Origin: Streptomyces sp. NBC_00483
Lineage (GTDB): Bacteria > Actinomycetota > Actinomycetes > Streptomycetales > Streptomycetaceae
DNA length: 64,000 nucleotides
Reading direction: 5' to 3'
Assembly (NCBI RefSeq): GCF_036013745.1
Contig: NZ_CP107880.1
Coordinates: forward strand, 7,564,001-7,628,000
The position numbers were made by a program, and so were the translations under genes. The number at the start of each line of letters is the position of its first letter. Position 1 is the first letter of the stretch. The notes beneath the pieces were generated by a model. It worked only from the letters and a program-made list of their open reading frames with translations, was not told where the DNA came from and did not search any database. This document shows positions 24,204-33,023 of this stretch, in pieces.

Positions 24204-26300
24204 ATGGCGGACGCGAAGAACATGGGGGCCACCGGACAAATGCGGGGCGGGGACGACATGCTGCACACCCGAGAGTACGGATCCTGGCCGTCGCCGATCG
24301 ACGCCGCGCTGGCGGCGGCGCACGACGGGCAGCCCGAGTACGTCGGCTTCGTGGGCGCCGAGGCCTGGTGGACCGAACCCCGGCCCACCGAGGCCGGCCG
24401 CCGCGCCCTGGTGCGCCGTCTCGCCGACGGCACGGAGCGGTCGGTGCTCCCCGCGCCGTGGAACGTGCGCAGCCGCGTCATCGAGTACGGCGGCCGCCCC
24501 TGGACCGGGGCCGAGCGCCCCGCGGGCGGCCCCCTCGTGGTCTTCGTGAACTTCACCGACCAGCGCCTGTACGCGTACGAACCCGACGCCCCCGGCGCCG
24601 AGCCGCGCCCGCTCACCCCCGTCTCGGATCTCGGCGGCGGACTGCGCTGGGTCGACCCGCAGCTGCACGTCGAGCGCGGCGAAGTGTGGTGCGTTCTGGA
24701 GGAGTTCACCGGTGAGGGCCCCGGCGACCTGCGACGCCTGGTCGCGGCCGTCCCGCTCGACGGTTCGGCGGCCGAGGACCGGGCCGCCGTGCGTGAACTC
24801 ACCGGCGACGCCCACCGGTTCGTCACGACCGCCCGGCTCTCGCCCGACGGGCGGCGCGCCGCGTGGATCGCATGGGACCACCCGCGGATGCCGTGGGACG
24901 GCACGGAACTGCTGCTCGCGGAGGTCACCGACGACGGCTCCTTCGGCCCGGCGCGGACCGTGGCGGGCGGCGTCGACGAGTCCGTCTGCCAGGTCGAGTG
25001 GGCGCTCGACGGTGGGCTCCTGTACTCGGGCGACCGCAGCGGCTGGTGGAACCTGTACCGGCTCGACGTGCAGTCGGCGCCCGCGCCGGGTGGGCCGCAG
25101 GAGCCCGGAGCCCTGCCGGGCCTGCTCACCAGGGAACGGCCCTTGTGCGCCCGCGACGAGGAGTTCGGCGGGCCGATGTGGAAGCTCGGCCTGAGCTGGT
25201 TCAAGCCGCTTGAGGCCGGGCTCATCGCCGTCGTGCACGGCGTCGGCGCCACCGCGCTCGGCATCCTCGACCCGGAGACCGGCGAGGTCGTCGACACGGC
25301 CGGGCCCTGGACGGCGTGGTCGGCCACGCTCGCGGTGCACGGCAGCCGCGTCGTCGGCGTCGCCGCGAGCCCGCGCACCGCGCCCGAGGTCGTCGAGCTC
25401 GACACCGGCACCGGGCACACGCGCGTGATCGGCGCGGCGCACGACGACCCGGTCGACCCCGCGTACTACCCGGAACCCCAGATCCGCACCTTCGGCGGCC
25501 CCGACGGGCGGGACGTCCACGCCCACATCTACCCGCCGCACAGCCCCACCCACGTGGCCCCCGACGACGAGCTCCCGCCGTACGTCGTGTGGGCGCACGG
25601 CGGCCCCACCAGCCACGCACCCCTCGTACTCGACCTGGAGATCGCCTACTTCACCTCGCGCGGCATCGGCGTCGCGGAGGTCAACTACGGCGGCTCGACC
25701 GGATACGGGCGGGAGTACCGGAACCGGCTGCGCGAGCAGTGGGGCGTGGTCGACGTCGAGGACTGCGCGGCCGTCGCGCTCGCCCTCGCCGAGGAGGGCA
25801 CCGCCGACCGCGAGCGGCTCGCCATCCGTGGCGGCAGCGCCGGGGGCTGGACCAGCGCGGCATCCCTGACCAGCACGGACGTCTACGCCTGCGGCACGAT
25901 CATCTACCCCATCCTCGACCTCACCGGCTGGGCCGAGGGGGAGACCCACGACTTCGAGTCCCAGTACCTGGAGTCGCTCGTCGGCCCGCTCGCCGAGGTG
26001 CCCGCGCGCTACGCGGAGCGCTCGCCGGCCGAGCACGCCGACCGCCTCTCGGCCCCGTTCCTGCTCCTCCAGGGCCTCGACGACGTGATCTGCCCGCCCG
26101 TCCAGTGCGAGCGGTTCCTGGAGCGGGTGGAGAGCGAGGGGCGGCGGGTGCCGCACGCGTACATCGCCTTCGAGGGCGAGGGCCACGGGTTCCGCCGGGC
26201 GGACACGATGGTCCGCGCCCTGGAGGCGGAATTCTCCCTGTACGCCCAGGCGTTCGGGCTCCACGCGACCGGCGTCCCCACCCTTGAGCTGACCAAGTGA
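24204..26300 (+). CDS. S9-family serine peptidase (acylaminoacyl-peptidase/prolyl oligopeptidase type)
   Basis: The 698-residue protein has an N-terminal beta-propeller (about residues 30-400, with WD-like blocks such as SPDGRRAAWIAWDHP) and a C-terminal alpha/beta-hydrolase. The nucleophile Ser is in RGGSAGGW at about 550, the acid in LQGLDDVICPP and the His in EGEGHGF. It lacks a signal peptide and is likely cytosolic, where the propeller limits substrates to oligopeptides. It lies 54 bases after the M20 gene with an AGGAAAAG site before the ATG. Its stop overlaps the next gene. Confidence 0.92.
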   Translation: MADAKNMGATGQMRGGDDMLHTREYGSWPSPIDAALAAAHDGQPEYVGFVGAEAWWTEPRPTEAGRRALVRRLADGTERSVLPAPWNVRSRVIEYGGRPWTGAERPAGGPLVVFVNFTDQRLYAYEPDAPGAEPRPLTPVSDLGGGLRWVDPQLHVERGEVWCVLEEFTGEGPGDLRRLVAAVPLDGSAAEDRAAVRELTGDAHRFVTTARLSPDGRRAAWIAWDHPRMPWDGTELLLAEVTDDGSFGPARTVAGGVDESVCQVEWALDGGLLYSGDRSGWWNLYRLDVQSAPAPGGPQEPGALPGLLTRERPLCARDEEFGGPMWKLGLSWFKPLEAGLIAVVHGVGATALGILDPETGEVVDTAGPWTAWSATLAVHGSRVVGVAASPRTAPEVVELDTGTGHTRVIGAAHDDPVDPAYYPEPQIRTFGGPDGRDVHAHIYPPHSPTHVAPDDELPPYVVWAHGGPTSHAPLVLDLEIAYFTSRGIGVAEVNYGGSTGYGREYRNRLREQWGVVDVEDCAAVALALAEEGTADRERLAIRGGSAGGWTSAASLTSTDVYACGTIIYPILDLTGWAEGETHDFESQYLESLVGPLAEVPARYAERSPAEHADRLSAPFLLLQGLDDVICPPVQCERFLERVESEGRRVPHAYIAFEGEGHGFRRADTMVRALEAEFSLYAQAFGLHATGVPTLELTK

Positions 26301-27217
26301 GGCCACTGCGCCGCCCGGAGCGGCTGGCTCCGGGCGCGCGGGTCGCCGTCGTCGCGCCCAGCGGACCGGTCCCCGAGGAGGCGCTCCAGACCGGCCTCGA
26401 CATCCTGCGCGGCTGGGACCTGGAGCCGATCGTGGCGCCTCATGTCCTGGACGCCCACGAGGAGTTCGACTACCTCGCCGGCACGGACGCCGACCGAGCG
26501 GCCGACCTCCAGCGGGCCTGGTGCGACCCGGACGTGGACGCCGTCCTCTGCGCCCGCGGCGGCTACGGTGCGCAGCGGATGGTCGACCTCCTCGACTGGG
26601 ACGCGATGCGGGCGGCGCCGCCCAAGGTGTTCGTCGGCTACAGCGACATCACTGCGCTGCACGAGGCGTTCGCGGTGCGGCTGGGTGTGAGCACGTTGCA
26701 CGGGCCGATGGTCGCCACGGCCGACTTCCTCAAGAACCCGCGGGCCCAGGAGCATCTGCGGGCGACGCTGTTCGAGCCGGAGACGGTGCGGGTGATCTCC
26801 GCCGGTGAGGGCCGCGGCGTCCTTGTGCCCGGTACGGCGCGGGGTGTCACCCTGGGCGGCTGTCTGTCGTTGCTCGCGGCGGATCTCGGTGCGGCGGGGG
26901 CGAGGGTCTCGGCGCGGGGTGGGCTGTTGTGCCTGGAGGACGTGGGCGAGGAGGCGTACCGGATCGACCGCTACCTGACCCAACTCCTACGTGGGGGCCT
27001 GCTGGACGGCGTGACCGGGATCCTCCTCGGCTCCTGGTCGGACTGCGACCCGCTGCGCGCGCTGTTCGCGGACCGGTTGGGCGGGCTCGGGGTGCCGGTG
27101 GCGGAGGACTTCGGATTCGGCCACTGCGAGGGGTCGTTGACGTTGCCCTTGGGTGTGGCGGGTCAACTGGACGCCGAAGCCGGGACATTGACGCTGGACG
27201 TGCCCGCACTGACCTGA
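26297..27217 (+). CDS. S66-family LD-carboxypeptidase
   Basis: The 306-residue protein belongs to the LdcA family, cytosolic serine peptidases that remove the terminal D-Ala from murein tetrapeptides during cell-wall recycling. Visible blocks are VAPSGPV near the N-terminus, ARGGYGAQRM, the nucleophile block VGYSDITALHEA and the C-terminal FGFGHCEGSLTLPLG with the His. A GTG start overlaps the S9 stop by 4 bases (GTGA). With the M55 D-aminopeptidase in the same operon, a role in recycling peptides that contain D-amino acids is plausible (inference). Confidence 0.9.
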   Translation: MRPLRRPERLAPGARVAVVAPSGPVPEEALQTGLDILRGWDLEPIVAPHVLDAHEEFDYLAGTDADRAADLQRAWCDPDVDAVLCARGGYGAQRMVDLLDWDAMRAAPPKVFVGYSDITALHEAFAVRLGVSTLHGPMVATADFLKNPRAQEHLRATLFEPETVRVISAGEGRGVLVPGTARGVTLGGCLSLLAADLGAAGARVSARGGLLCLEDVGEEAYRIDRYLTQLLRGGLLDGVTGILLGSWSDCDPLRALFADRLGGLGVPVAEDFGFGHCEGSLTLPLGVAGQLDAEAGTLTLDVPALT

Positions 27218-27257
27218 CCCGTGGCCCGGGCCCCCGGACCTGTTACGCGGCACCGGG

Positions 27258-27396
27258 GGCCGCCTTGCCCACCCTGCCGCCCAAGGCGGCAGATTGCCCA
27301 AGGCGGTGGCGGCCACCCGATGTGCCCCAGGTGGCGAGCGGGCAAAATTAAGCCCCTGCGGCGTTTGAGCAGCGGGGTCCGGGGCGGAGCCCCGTG
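27258..27396. repeat. Dispersed repeats downstream of the peptidase operon
   Basis: 27258-27315 is a diverged copy of the block B element (CCTTGCCCACCCTGCCGCC, then GGCAGATTGCCCAAGGCGG). 27351-27396 is a copy of the GC-rich intergenic repeat in its GCGTTTGAGCAGCGGGG form. The whole gap 27218-27561 (344 bases) holds no gene apart from these and the promoter of the next gene. Confidence 0.8.
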
Positions 27397-27561
27397 GGGT
27401 GCAACCCATTCCACCCCACGGCGATCACCCACTTCACGGAATCTCCGCCCAAACACGCAGATTCACCCGGCACGGTCATTGCTCCTTGATGACACGTGCC
27501 ACACGATGGCCCCGCGCTCACCGCTACCCGCCGGTAAGGCACCCGCACCGTGGAGGTCGCC

Positions 27562-29346
27562 GTGCTCAGATCCCGCATCACGCTCGCCGCCGCCCTGTCC
27601 GTCATCGCCGCGGCCACCCTGGCCACACCCGCCACCGCCGCCCCCGCGGCCCCCGCCCCCGAAGTCACGGTCACACCCCTGAAGCTCACCGTCGACGCCG
27701 GCGGCCGCAGCTGCACGGTCGACGCCGACCTCTACCGCCCCGCCGGCGTCGACGCCGCGCACCCCGCCCCCGCCGTGCTCACCACGAACGGCTTCGGCGG
27801 CAGCAAGTCGGACGGCTCCACCGACGCGAGCGCCAAGGCCTTCGCCCAGCGCGGCTACGTCTCGCTCGCCTACTCCGGCCTCGGCTTCGGCAAGTCCGGC
27901 TGCCTGGTCTCGCTCGACGACCCCCGCATCGACGGCAAGGCCGCCTCCGCCCTCATCGACCTCCTCGCAGGCACCCGCGCCGCCGACGGCGGCACGAAGA
28001 TCGACTACGTGACCGCCGACAAGAAGGGCGACCCGCGCGTCGGCATGATCGGCGGCTCGTACGGCGGCGCCGTCCAGATGGCCACCGCCGCCGTCGACCA
28101 CCGCGTCGACGCGCTCGTCCCGCTGATCACCTGGAACGACCTCGCGTACTCCCTCGACCCGCAGAACGCGCAGGGCCCCGAGGCCGCCGACGTGCCCGGC
28201 GCCTTCAAATGGCAGTGGACGAACGGGTTCTACCTCATCGGCGAGGGCCAGCCGCTGCTCTCCCCGTCCCTCGACCCCTCCCGGATCAACAAGCTCAGCT
28301 GTCTGCACTTCGTCGACGACGCCTGCGCCACGATCCGCACGCTCAACTCCGGCCGCTACCCGGCCGCCGAGACCCAGCGGCTCCTCTCCTACGCCCGCAG
28401 CGTGTCCCCGGTGTCGTATCTGAAGCAGGTGAAGGCGCCGACACTGCTCGTGCAGGGGCAGGCGGACTCGCTGTTCAACCTGAACGAGGCCCGCTCGACG
28501 TACGACACACTCGCCGCCCAGGGCACCCCCGCCAAGATGATCTGGCAGTCCTGGGGCCACAGCGGCGGTCTCACCGACCCGGCCGCCGGTGAACTCAACC
28601 TCTCCAAGGGGAACCTGGAGACCAGCTACGTCGGGCGGCGGGTGCTCTCCTGGTTCGACCGGTATCTGCAGAAGAAGGACGGCACCGACACCGGGCCCGC
28701 GTTCGCCTACTACCGCGACTGGATCACCGACCCGAACGGGACGTACGCGACCGCGCCGAGCGTCCCCGCGCTGAACCGCACGCTGTACCTCTCCGGCGAC
28801 GGAAAGCTCGTCGACAACCGGAAGAAGGTGGCCCGCGGCAGCCGCGAGTACCGCAACTGGCTCGTCCCGACCAGCCACTCCGAATCCTCGCTCGCCGGCC
28901 TCATCGGTCTGCCCGACCCCGCCCCGTACGACACAAAGGGCACCCACCTCGACTGGACCACCGAGCCGCTGACCGCCGCCACCGACGTCGTCGGCGCCCC
29001 GAAGGCGACGCTCAAGGTGATCTCGCCCAAGGCGGAGAGCACCCAGAACTCCGGCGACGCGGCCGACAAGCTGGTGCTCTTCGCGAAGCTGTACGACGTG
29101 GCGCCCGACGGCTCGAAGACGCTGGTGCACCGGCTCGTCGCCCCGGTTCGCGTGCCCGACGTCACGCGCCCCTTCACGGTCTCCCTGCCCGGCATCGTGC
29201 ACCGCTACGAGAAGGGGCACCGGATCCGGTTCGTGATCGCCGCGAGCGACGACGCGTACGGCGGCAACAAGGGGGTCAAGCCGGTCACCGTCACCAGCTC
29301 TCCGGACGACACGGGGACGGTGCAGCTGCCCGTGGTGCCCCAGTAA
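27562..29346 (+). CDS. Secreted S15/CocE-type hydrolase (Xaa-Pro dipeptidyl-peptidase-like)
   Basis: The 594-residue protein opens with a Sec signal peptide: LRSRITLAAALSVIAAATLA followed by ATPATAAPAAP with an Ala-x-Ala cleavage region near residue 27. The alpha/beta-hydrolase core has the nucleophile block GMIGGSYGGAVQM, the acid in VQGQADSLFNL and the His in SWGHSGG. A C-terminal jelly-roll domain typical of the CocE/NonD and S15 families follows. It may cleave X-Pro dipeptides or esters outside the cell. GTG 27562 is chosen because GGAGG lies 5 bases before it; GTG 27550 would place the ribosome site inside the gene. Confidence 0.9.
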   Translation: MLRSRITLAAALSVIAAATLATPATAAPAAPAPEVTVTPLKLTVDAGGRSCTVDADLYRPAGVDAAHPAPAVLTTNGFGGSKSDGSTDASAKAFAQRGYVSLAYSGLGFGKSGCLVSLDDPRIDGKAASALIDLLAGTRAADGGTKIDYVTADKKGDPRVGMIGGSYGGAVQMATAAVDHRVDALVPLITWNDLAYSLDPQNAQGPEAADVPGAFKWQWTNGFYLIGEGQPLLSPSLDPSRINKLSCLHFVDDACATIRTLNSGRYPAAETQRLLSYARSVSPVSYLKQVKAPTLLVQGQADSLFNLNEARSTYDTLAAQGTPAKMIWQSWGHSGGLTDPAAGELNLSKGNLETSYVGRRVLSWFDRYLQKKDGTDTGPAFAYYRDWITDPNGTYATAPSVPALNRTLYLSGDGKLVDNRKKVARGSREYRNWLVPTSHSESSLAGLIGLPDPAPYDTKGTHLDWTTEPLTAATDVVGAPKATLKVISPKAESTQNSGDAADKLVLFAKLYDVAPDGSKTLVHRLVAPVRVPDVTRPFTVSLPGIVHRYEKGHRIRFVIAASDDAYGGNKGVKPVTVTSSPDDTGTVQLPVVPQ

Positions 29347-29463
29347 CCTCGGGGGCCGTCACCCGTACGGGCCCCTGACCTGTGCGTTCGCGCCGCTTCC
29401 CCGGACATCCTTGGCAGGGGAGGCGGCGACCGGCCTCCGGGGGAACGACGGAAGGGTCCACCG

Positions 29464-29706
29464 ATGAGCCCCAAGGGCGCTTCGAACTCCTCGAGTGGCG
29501 GCGGCTCCAGCGCGTTCACCCCGGCCAGGATCGGCGTGATCGTCCTGGCCGTGCTCGGCCTGGTCTTCATCTTCGAGAACACCCGGCACGTGAAGATCCG
29601 GCTGCTGATCCCCGAGGTCACCGTGCCGCTGTACCTGGCGCTGCTGATCACGGCGGTCATCGGTGCGATCTGCGGTGGCTACTTCGTGTCGCGCAGACGC
29701 AAGTGA
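29464..29706 (+). CDS. Small LapA-domain (DUF1049) membrane protein
   Basis: An 80-residue protein with a Ser/Gly-rich N-terminus and two hydrophobic helices: RIGVIVLAVLGLVFIFENT and the segment from VPLYLALLITAVIGAICGGY. A basic RRRK tail ends it. The FIFENTRHVKI connector between the helices is characteristic of the LapA family. Function in actinomycetes is not known. It lies between two unrelated genes. Confidence 0.82.
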   Translation: MSPKGASNSSSGGGSSAFTPARIGVIVLAVLGLVFIFENTRHVKIRLLIPEVTVPLYLALLITAVIGAICGGYFVSRRRK

Positions 29707-29784
29707 GGCAGACGGAAGTGAGCAGGGTGGTGTGATCGCGGACCCCGGCGTCGGGGCCGGTCAACCGCTTCTTAAGCTGGCCCG

Positions 29785-30369
29785 ATGGCCGACCTTCCCA
29801 CTCCCGACCTCCCCGCTCCGGGCTTTCTCGCCACGGGTGACCGCGTGGGTATCCGCCCCTACTCCCTCGACGCGGCCGACGTCGCCGAGTTCACGTCCCG
29901 CGCGCGCGAGAGCGTCGAACTGCACCGGCCCTGGCTGTTCCCGCCGACCGGAGACACGGCCTACACGGAGTACGCGGGGCGGCTCATCGAGGATCCGACC
30001 CGGCACGGGTTCCTGGTGTACGAGCGGGACGGCGACGAGAACGGCGCCCTCGCCGGGTTCATCAACATCAACAACGTGGTGCACGGCGCCTTCCGCTGCG
30101 GCGCCCTCGGTTACGGCGCCTTCGCGCACGCGGCCGGGCGCGGGCTGATGTCCGAGGGCCTCGACCTCGTCGTCCGGCAGGCGTTCGGCCCGCTCGGGCT
30201 GCACCGTCTGGAGATCAATGTGCAGCCCGGCAACACGGCGTCGATCGCGCTGGCCCGCCGGGCCGGTTTCCGCCTGGAGGGGCTCTCGCCGGACTTCCTC
30301 TTCATCGACGGCGCCTGGCGCGACCATGAACGCTGGGCGCTCACGGCCGAGATGACGCGACAGCCCTAG
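29785..30369 (+). CDS. GNAT-family N-acetyltransferase (RimJ/RimL type)
   Basis: The 194-residue protein has the acetyl-CoA-binding GNAT fold of the ribosomal-protein acetyltransferase group. GYGAFAHAAGRGLMSEGLDLVV forms motif A, and LHRLEINVQPGNTASIALARRAGFRLEG forms motif B. It probably acetylates a protein N-terminus or a small amine. A TAAGCT element ends 6 bases before the ATG and no ribosome site is seen, so a leaderless message is possible. It is convergent with the next gene, with 9 bases between the stops. Confidence 0.88.
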   Translation: MADLPTPDLPAPGFLATGDRVGIRPYSLDAADVAEFTSRARESVELHRPWLFPPTGDTAYTEYAGRLIEDPTRHGFLVYERDGDENGALAGFININNVVHGAFRCGALGYGAFAHAAGRGLMSEGLDLVVRQAFGPLGLHRLEINVQPGNTASIALARRAGFRLEGLSPDFLFIDGAWRDHERWALTAEMTRQP

Positions 30370-30378
30370 AGACGGGTG

Positions 30379-30720
30379 TCAGCGGCGCGACTTCCGGTTG
30401 ACCTTCATGGTGTCCATGTCGGTCACCGTCGAGCGCAGCGCCCCGTGCCCGTATCCGCGCTCCTTCAGGTAGGCCTCCGCCTTCTCCTCGGCGAGCGCCG
30501 CCGCCATCTCCTCGCCGTCGTCCGGGTCGGACTCGACGACGTAGCGCATGGAGAAGTGCTTGAGCGTGCGGTCGTACGCGAGCGAGCCCTCGGGGCCGAA
30601 CTTCATGCCGGCGATGCCCTCGTGCTCGGCGACCTCGGAGAGCAGTCGCTCCCGCGCCGCGTCGGTGAGGGCCTCGAAGGTGGCGCGGACGATGACGCGG
30701 TAGGTGTGGCTCTCGGCCAT
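30379..30720 (-). CDS. DUF6204-type small protein
   Basis: The 113-residue soluble protein starts SHTYRVIVRATFEALTDAARERL and has alternating strands and helices without membrane segments. It resembles a Streptomyces family of unknown function (recalled as DUF6204). The C-terminus is basic (KVNRKSRR). A GAGGAG ribosome site precedes the ATG at 30720. It is transcribed away from the DUF5107 gene. Confidence 0.65.
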   Translation of the reverse strand: MAESHTYRVIVRATFEALTDAARERLLSEVAEHEGIAGMKFGPEGSLAYDRTLKHFSMRYVVESDPDDGEEMAAALAEEKAEAYLKERGYGHGALRSTVTDMDTMKVNRKSRR

Positions 30721-30970
30721 GGTGGTGCGTTCTCCTCGGGCGTACGTACTGCCTGCCGGTCTGTCGGCCTGCCGGCCCGTCGCGGCGAAGGCAGGAAAGA
30801 GCCAGCGTACGTCGATGCGGACGGGACGCCCACGGAATATTGCGGTGCCCGACGCGGCCGCCTTCCCGGCTTTGCGTAATCCTGACCGGAGGACACCCTG
30901 GTCAGCTCCCGCAGGACCCTGTTCGATGGTGATCGGGGCGGGCGGCGTCCCCTGGCGACAGGAGGCACAC

Positions 30971-32950
30971 GTGACCGAGATCCGCCGTGCGGTACTGACC
31001 CTGCCGGGCGTGCCCCTGGGCCCGGACAATCCGTTGCCGCCGCTGCGGCCACTCGACGAGATGCACGAGGTCGACGAGCGCGCCAAGGACGACATGCCGC
31101 TCGACATGGCACGGCAGGTCGGCTACCGGCCGCTGCGCAGCGTGCTGCCCGAGCGGATCCGCGACGGGTACGGGCGCGACCGGGAGCCGGTCGACCTCGA
31201 CACGATCGTGATCGAGAACGACCGGCTGCGGGTGACGGTGCTGCCGGGCCTCGGCGGTCGCATCGCATCCCTGTTCCACAAGCCGACCGAACGCGAACTC
31301 CTCTACCGCAACCCGGTGTTCCAGCCCGCCGACTTCGCGCTCAACGGCGCCTGGTTCTCCGGCGGCATCGAGTGGAACATCGGCGCGACCGGCCACACCG
31401 CCCTGTCCTGCGCGCCATTGCACGCCGCGCGCGTGCCGGCCCCCGACGGTGGCGACATGCTGCGCCTGTGGGAGTGGGAACGGCTGCGCGACCTCCCCTT
31501 CCAGGTCGACCTGTGGCTCCCGGACGGCTCCGACTTCCTGTACGTAGGGGTACGCGTCCGCAATCCGCACGAGAAGCCCGCGCCCACCTACTGGTGGTCC
31601 AACATCGCGGTGCCCGAGGAGCACCGGGTGCTCGCGCCGGCCGACGAGGCCTGGTACTTCGCGTACGAGCAGACGCTGAGCCGGGTGCCCGTGCCGGAGC
31701 ACGGGGGAGTGGACCGCACGTACCCGCTCAACAGCGAGTTCCCCGCCGACTACTTCTACGAGGTCGAGGACGGGCGGCGCCGCTGGATCGCCGCGCTCGA
31801 CGACGCCGGGCGGGGCCTGGTGCAGACGTCGACCGATCTGCTGCGGGGCCGGAAGCTGTTCGTGTGGGGCGCGGGGACGGGCGGGCGGCGCTGGCAGGAG
31901 TGGCTGACCGAGCCCGGCACGGGTGGCTACTCGGAGATCCAGGCCGGTCTCGCGCGTACGCAGTTGGAGCACGTACGCCTGGAACCGGACGGGGAGTTCA
32001 GCTGGCTGGAGGCGTACGGGCCGCTGTCGGCGGACGCCGAAACCGTGCACTCGACCGGGAGTTGGGCTCGTGCGGTCGACGAGGTGGAGCGGCGCCTCGA
32101 GGACGCGCTTCCGCGTGCCGACGTCGACGCCGCGTACGAGGCGTGGCGGGCCTGCGCGGACACGGAGCCGGGGGAGCGGCTCGCCGTCGGCTCCGGGTGG
32201 GGTGCGCTCGAAGTGCTGCGTGCGGGGCTGAAGTTGACGGGGACGCCGTTCGACGAGTCGACGCTCGGTGAGGCGCAGGCGCCGTGGCGCGAGCTGCTCG
32301 AGTCCGGTGACCTGCCGGAGCAGCGCCGGGTGGGGCCGCCCGGGCCCACCCTGGTTGCTCCGCCCTGGCGGGACATGCTGGAGACGGCGCCGGCCCGGCC
32401 GCAGTCCGAGTACCACCTGGGCATCGCGCAGTGGCATGCGGGCGATCGGGCGCAGGCCGTACGCAGTTGGGAGCGCGGGCTCGAACTGGCGCCCTCGCAA
32501 TGGCCGTTCCTGCGCTGCCTCGCCGTGGCCGACGCGGCGGACGGCAACGTGGAGCGCGCCGCGGACCGCTACGCCGAGGCCTTCGACGACCTGTGCGCGG
32601 AGCGGCGCGACGAGGGGGAGCGGTGGCTTGCGGCGTGCGGGGCCCTCGGGCGGGAGGCGATCGGGGCGTTGCTTGCGGTGGGGCGGGTGAGGGTGGCCCG
32701 GGGTGTGTGGGACCGGCTGCATCCGGCTACGCGGGAGCGGGGGCGCTTCCGCTTGATCGAGGCGCAACTCCTGTGTGCGGAGGGTGACTTGGGCGCGGCC
32801 CGTGCGATCTTCGACGAAGGCTTCGAGGTGGCGGACCTCCGTGAGGGGGCGGAGACGCTCGGCGAGGTATGGGCGGCGGTGGCTCCGGCGGGGGAGCCGT
32901 TGTCGCGGCGCTACGAGTTCCGGATGCGGCCGGATTCGACGCCGTCGTAA
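30971..32950 (+). CDS. DUF5107-domain protein with mutarotase-like fold and TPR region
   Basis: The 659-residue protein starts with strands followed by a galactose-mutarotase-like beta-sandwich (about residues 70-370). That region contains VLPGLGGRIASLFHKPT, FSGGIEWNIGATGH and NPHEKPAPTYWWSN; the WWSN element is typical of DUF5107. The C-terminal half is helical and contains a tetratricopeptide stretch, EYHLGIAQWHAGDRAQAVRSWERGL. Such proteins probably bind or act on carbohydrates; no catalytic assignment can be made. GTG 30971 is preferred because GGAGG lies 6 bases upstream. Confidence 0.82.
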   Translation: MTEIRRAVLTLPGVPLGPDNPLPPLRPLDEMHEVDERAKDDMPLDMARQVGYRPLRSVLPERIRDGYGRDREPVDLDTIVIENDRLRVTVLPGLGGRIASLFHKPTERELLYRNPVFQPADFALNGAWFSGGIEWNIGATGHTALSCAPLHAARVPAPDGGDMLRLWEWERLRDLPFQVDLWLPDGSDFLYVGVRVRNPHEKPAPTYWWSNIAVPEEHRVLAPADEAWYFAYEQTLSRVPVPEHGGVDRTYPLNSEFPADYFYEVEDGRRRWIAALDDAGRGLVQTSTDLLRGRKLFVWGAGTGGRRWQEWLTEPGTGGYSEIQAGLARTQLEHVRLEPDGEFSWLEAYGPLSADAETVHSTGSWARAVDEVERRLEDALPRADVDAAYEAWRACADTEPGERLAVGSGWGALEVLRAGLKLTGTPFDESTLGEAQAPWRELLESGDLPEQRRVGPPGPTLVAPPWRDMLETAPARPQSEYHLGIAQWHAGDRAQAVRSWERGLELAPSQWPFLRCLAVADAADGNVERAADRYAEAFDDLCAERRDEGERWLAACGALGREAIGALLAVGRVRVARGVWDRLHPATRERGRFRLIEAQLLCAEGDLGAARAIFDEGFEVADLREGAETLGEVWAAVAPAGEPLSRRYEFRMRPDSTPS

Positions 32951-32982
32951 TCGCCGCGCGGCACCGGGGGCCGGGGCGGAGA

Positions 32983-33019
32983 CCCGTGGCGTGGGGGCGA
33001 GGGGCCGCCACGCCACGGG
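32983..33019. terminator. Bidirectional terminator hairpin
   Basis: Perfect 12-base arms CCCGTGGCGTGG (32983-32994) and CCACGCCACGGG (33008-33019) form a hairpin between the convergent DUF5107 and amidohydrolase genes. Confidence 0.8.
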
Positions 33020-33023
33020 GTGG

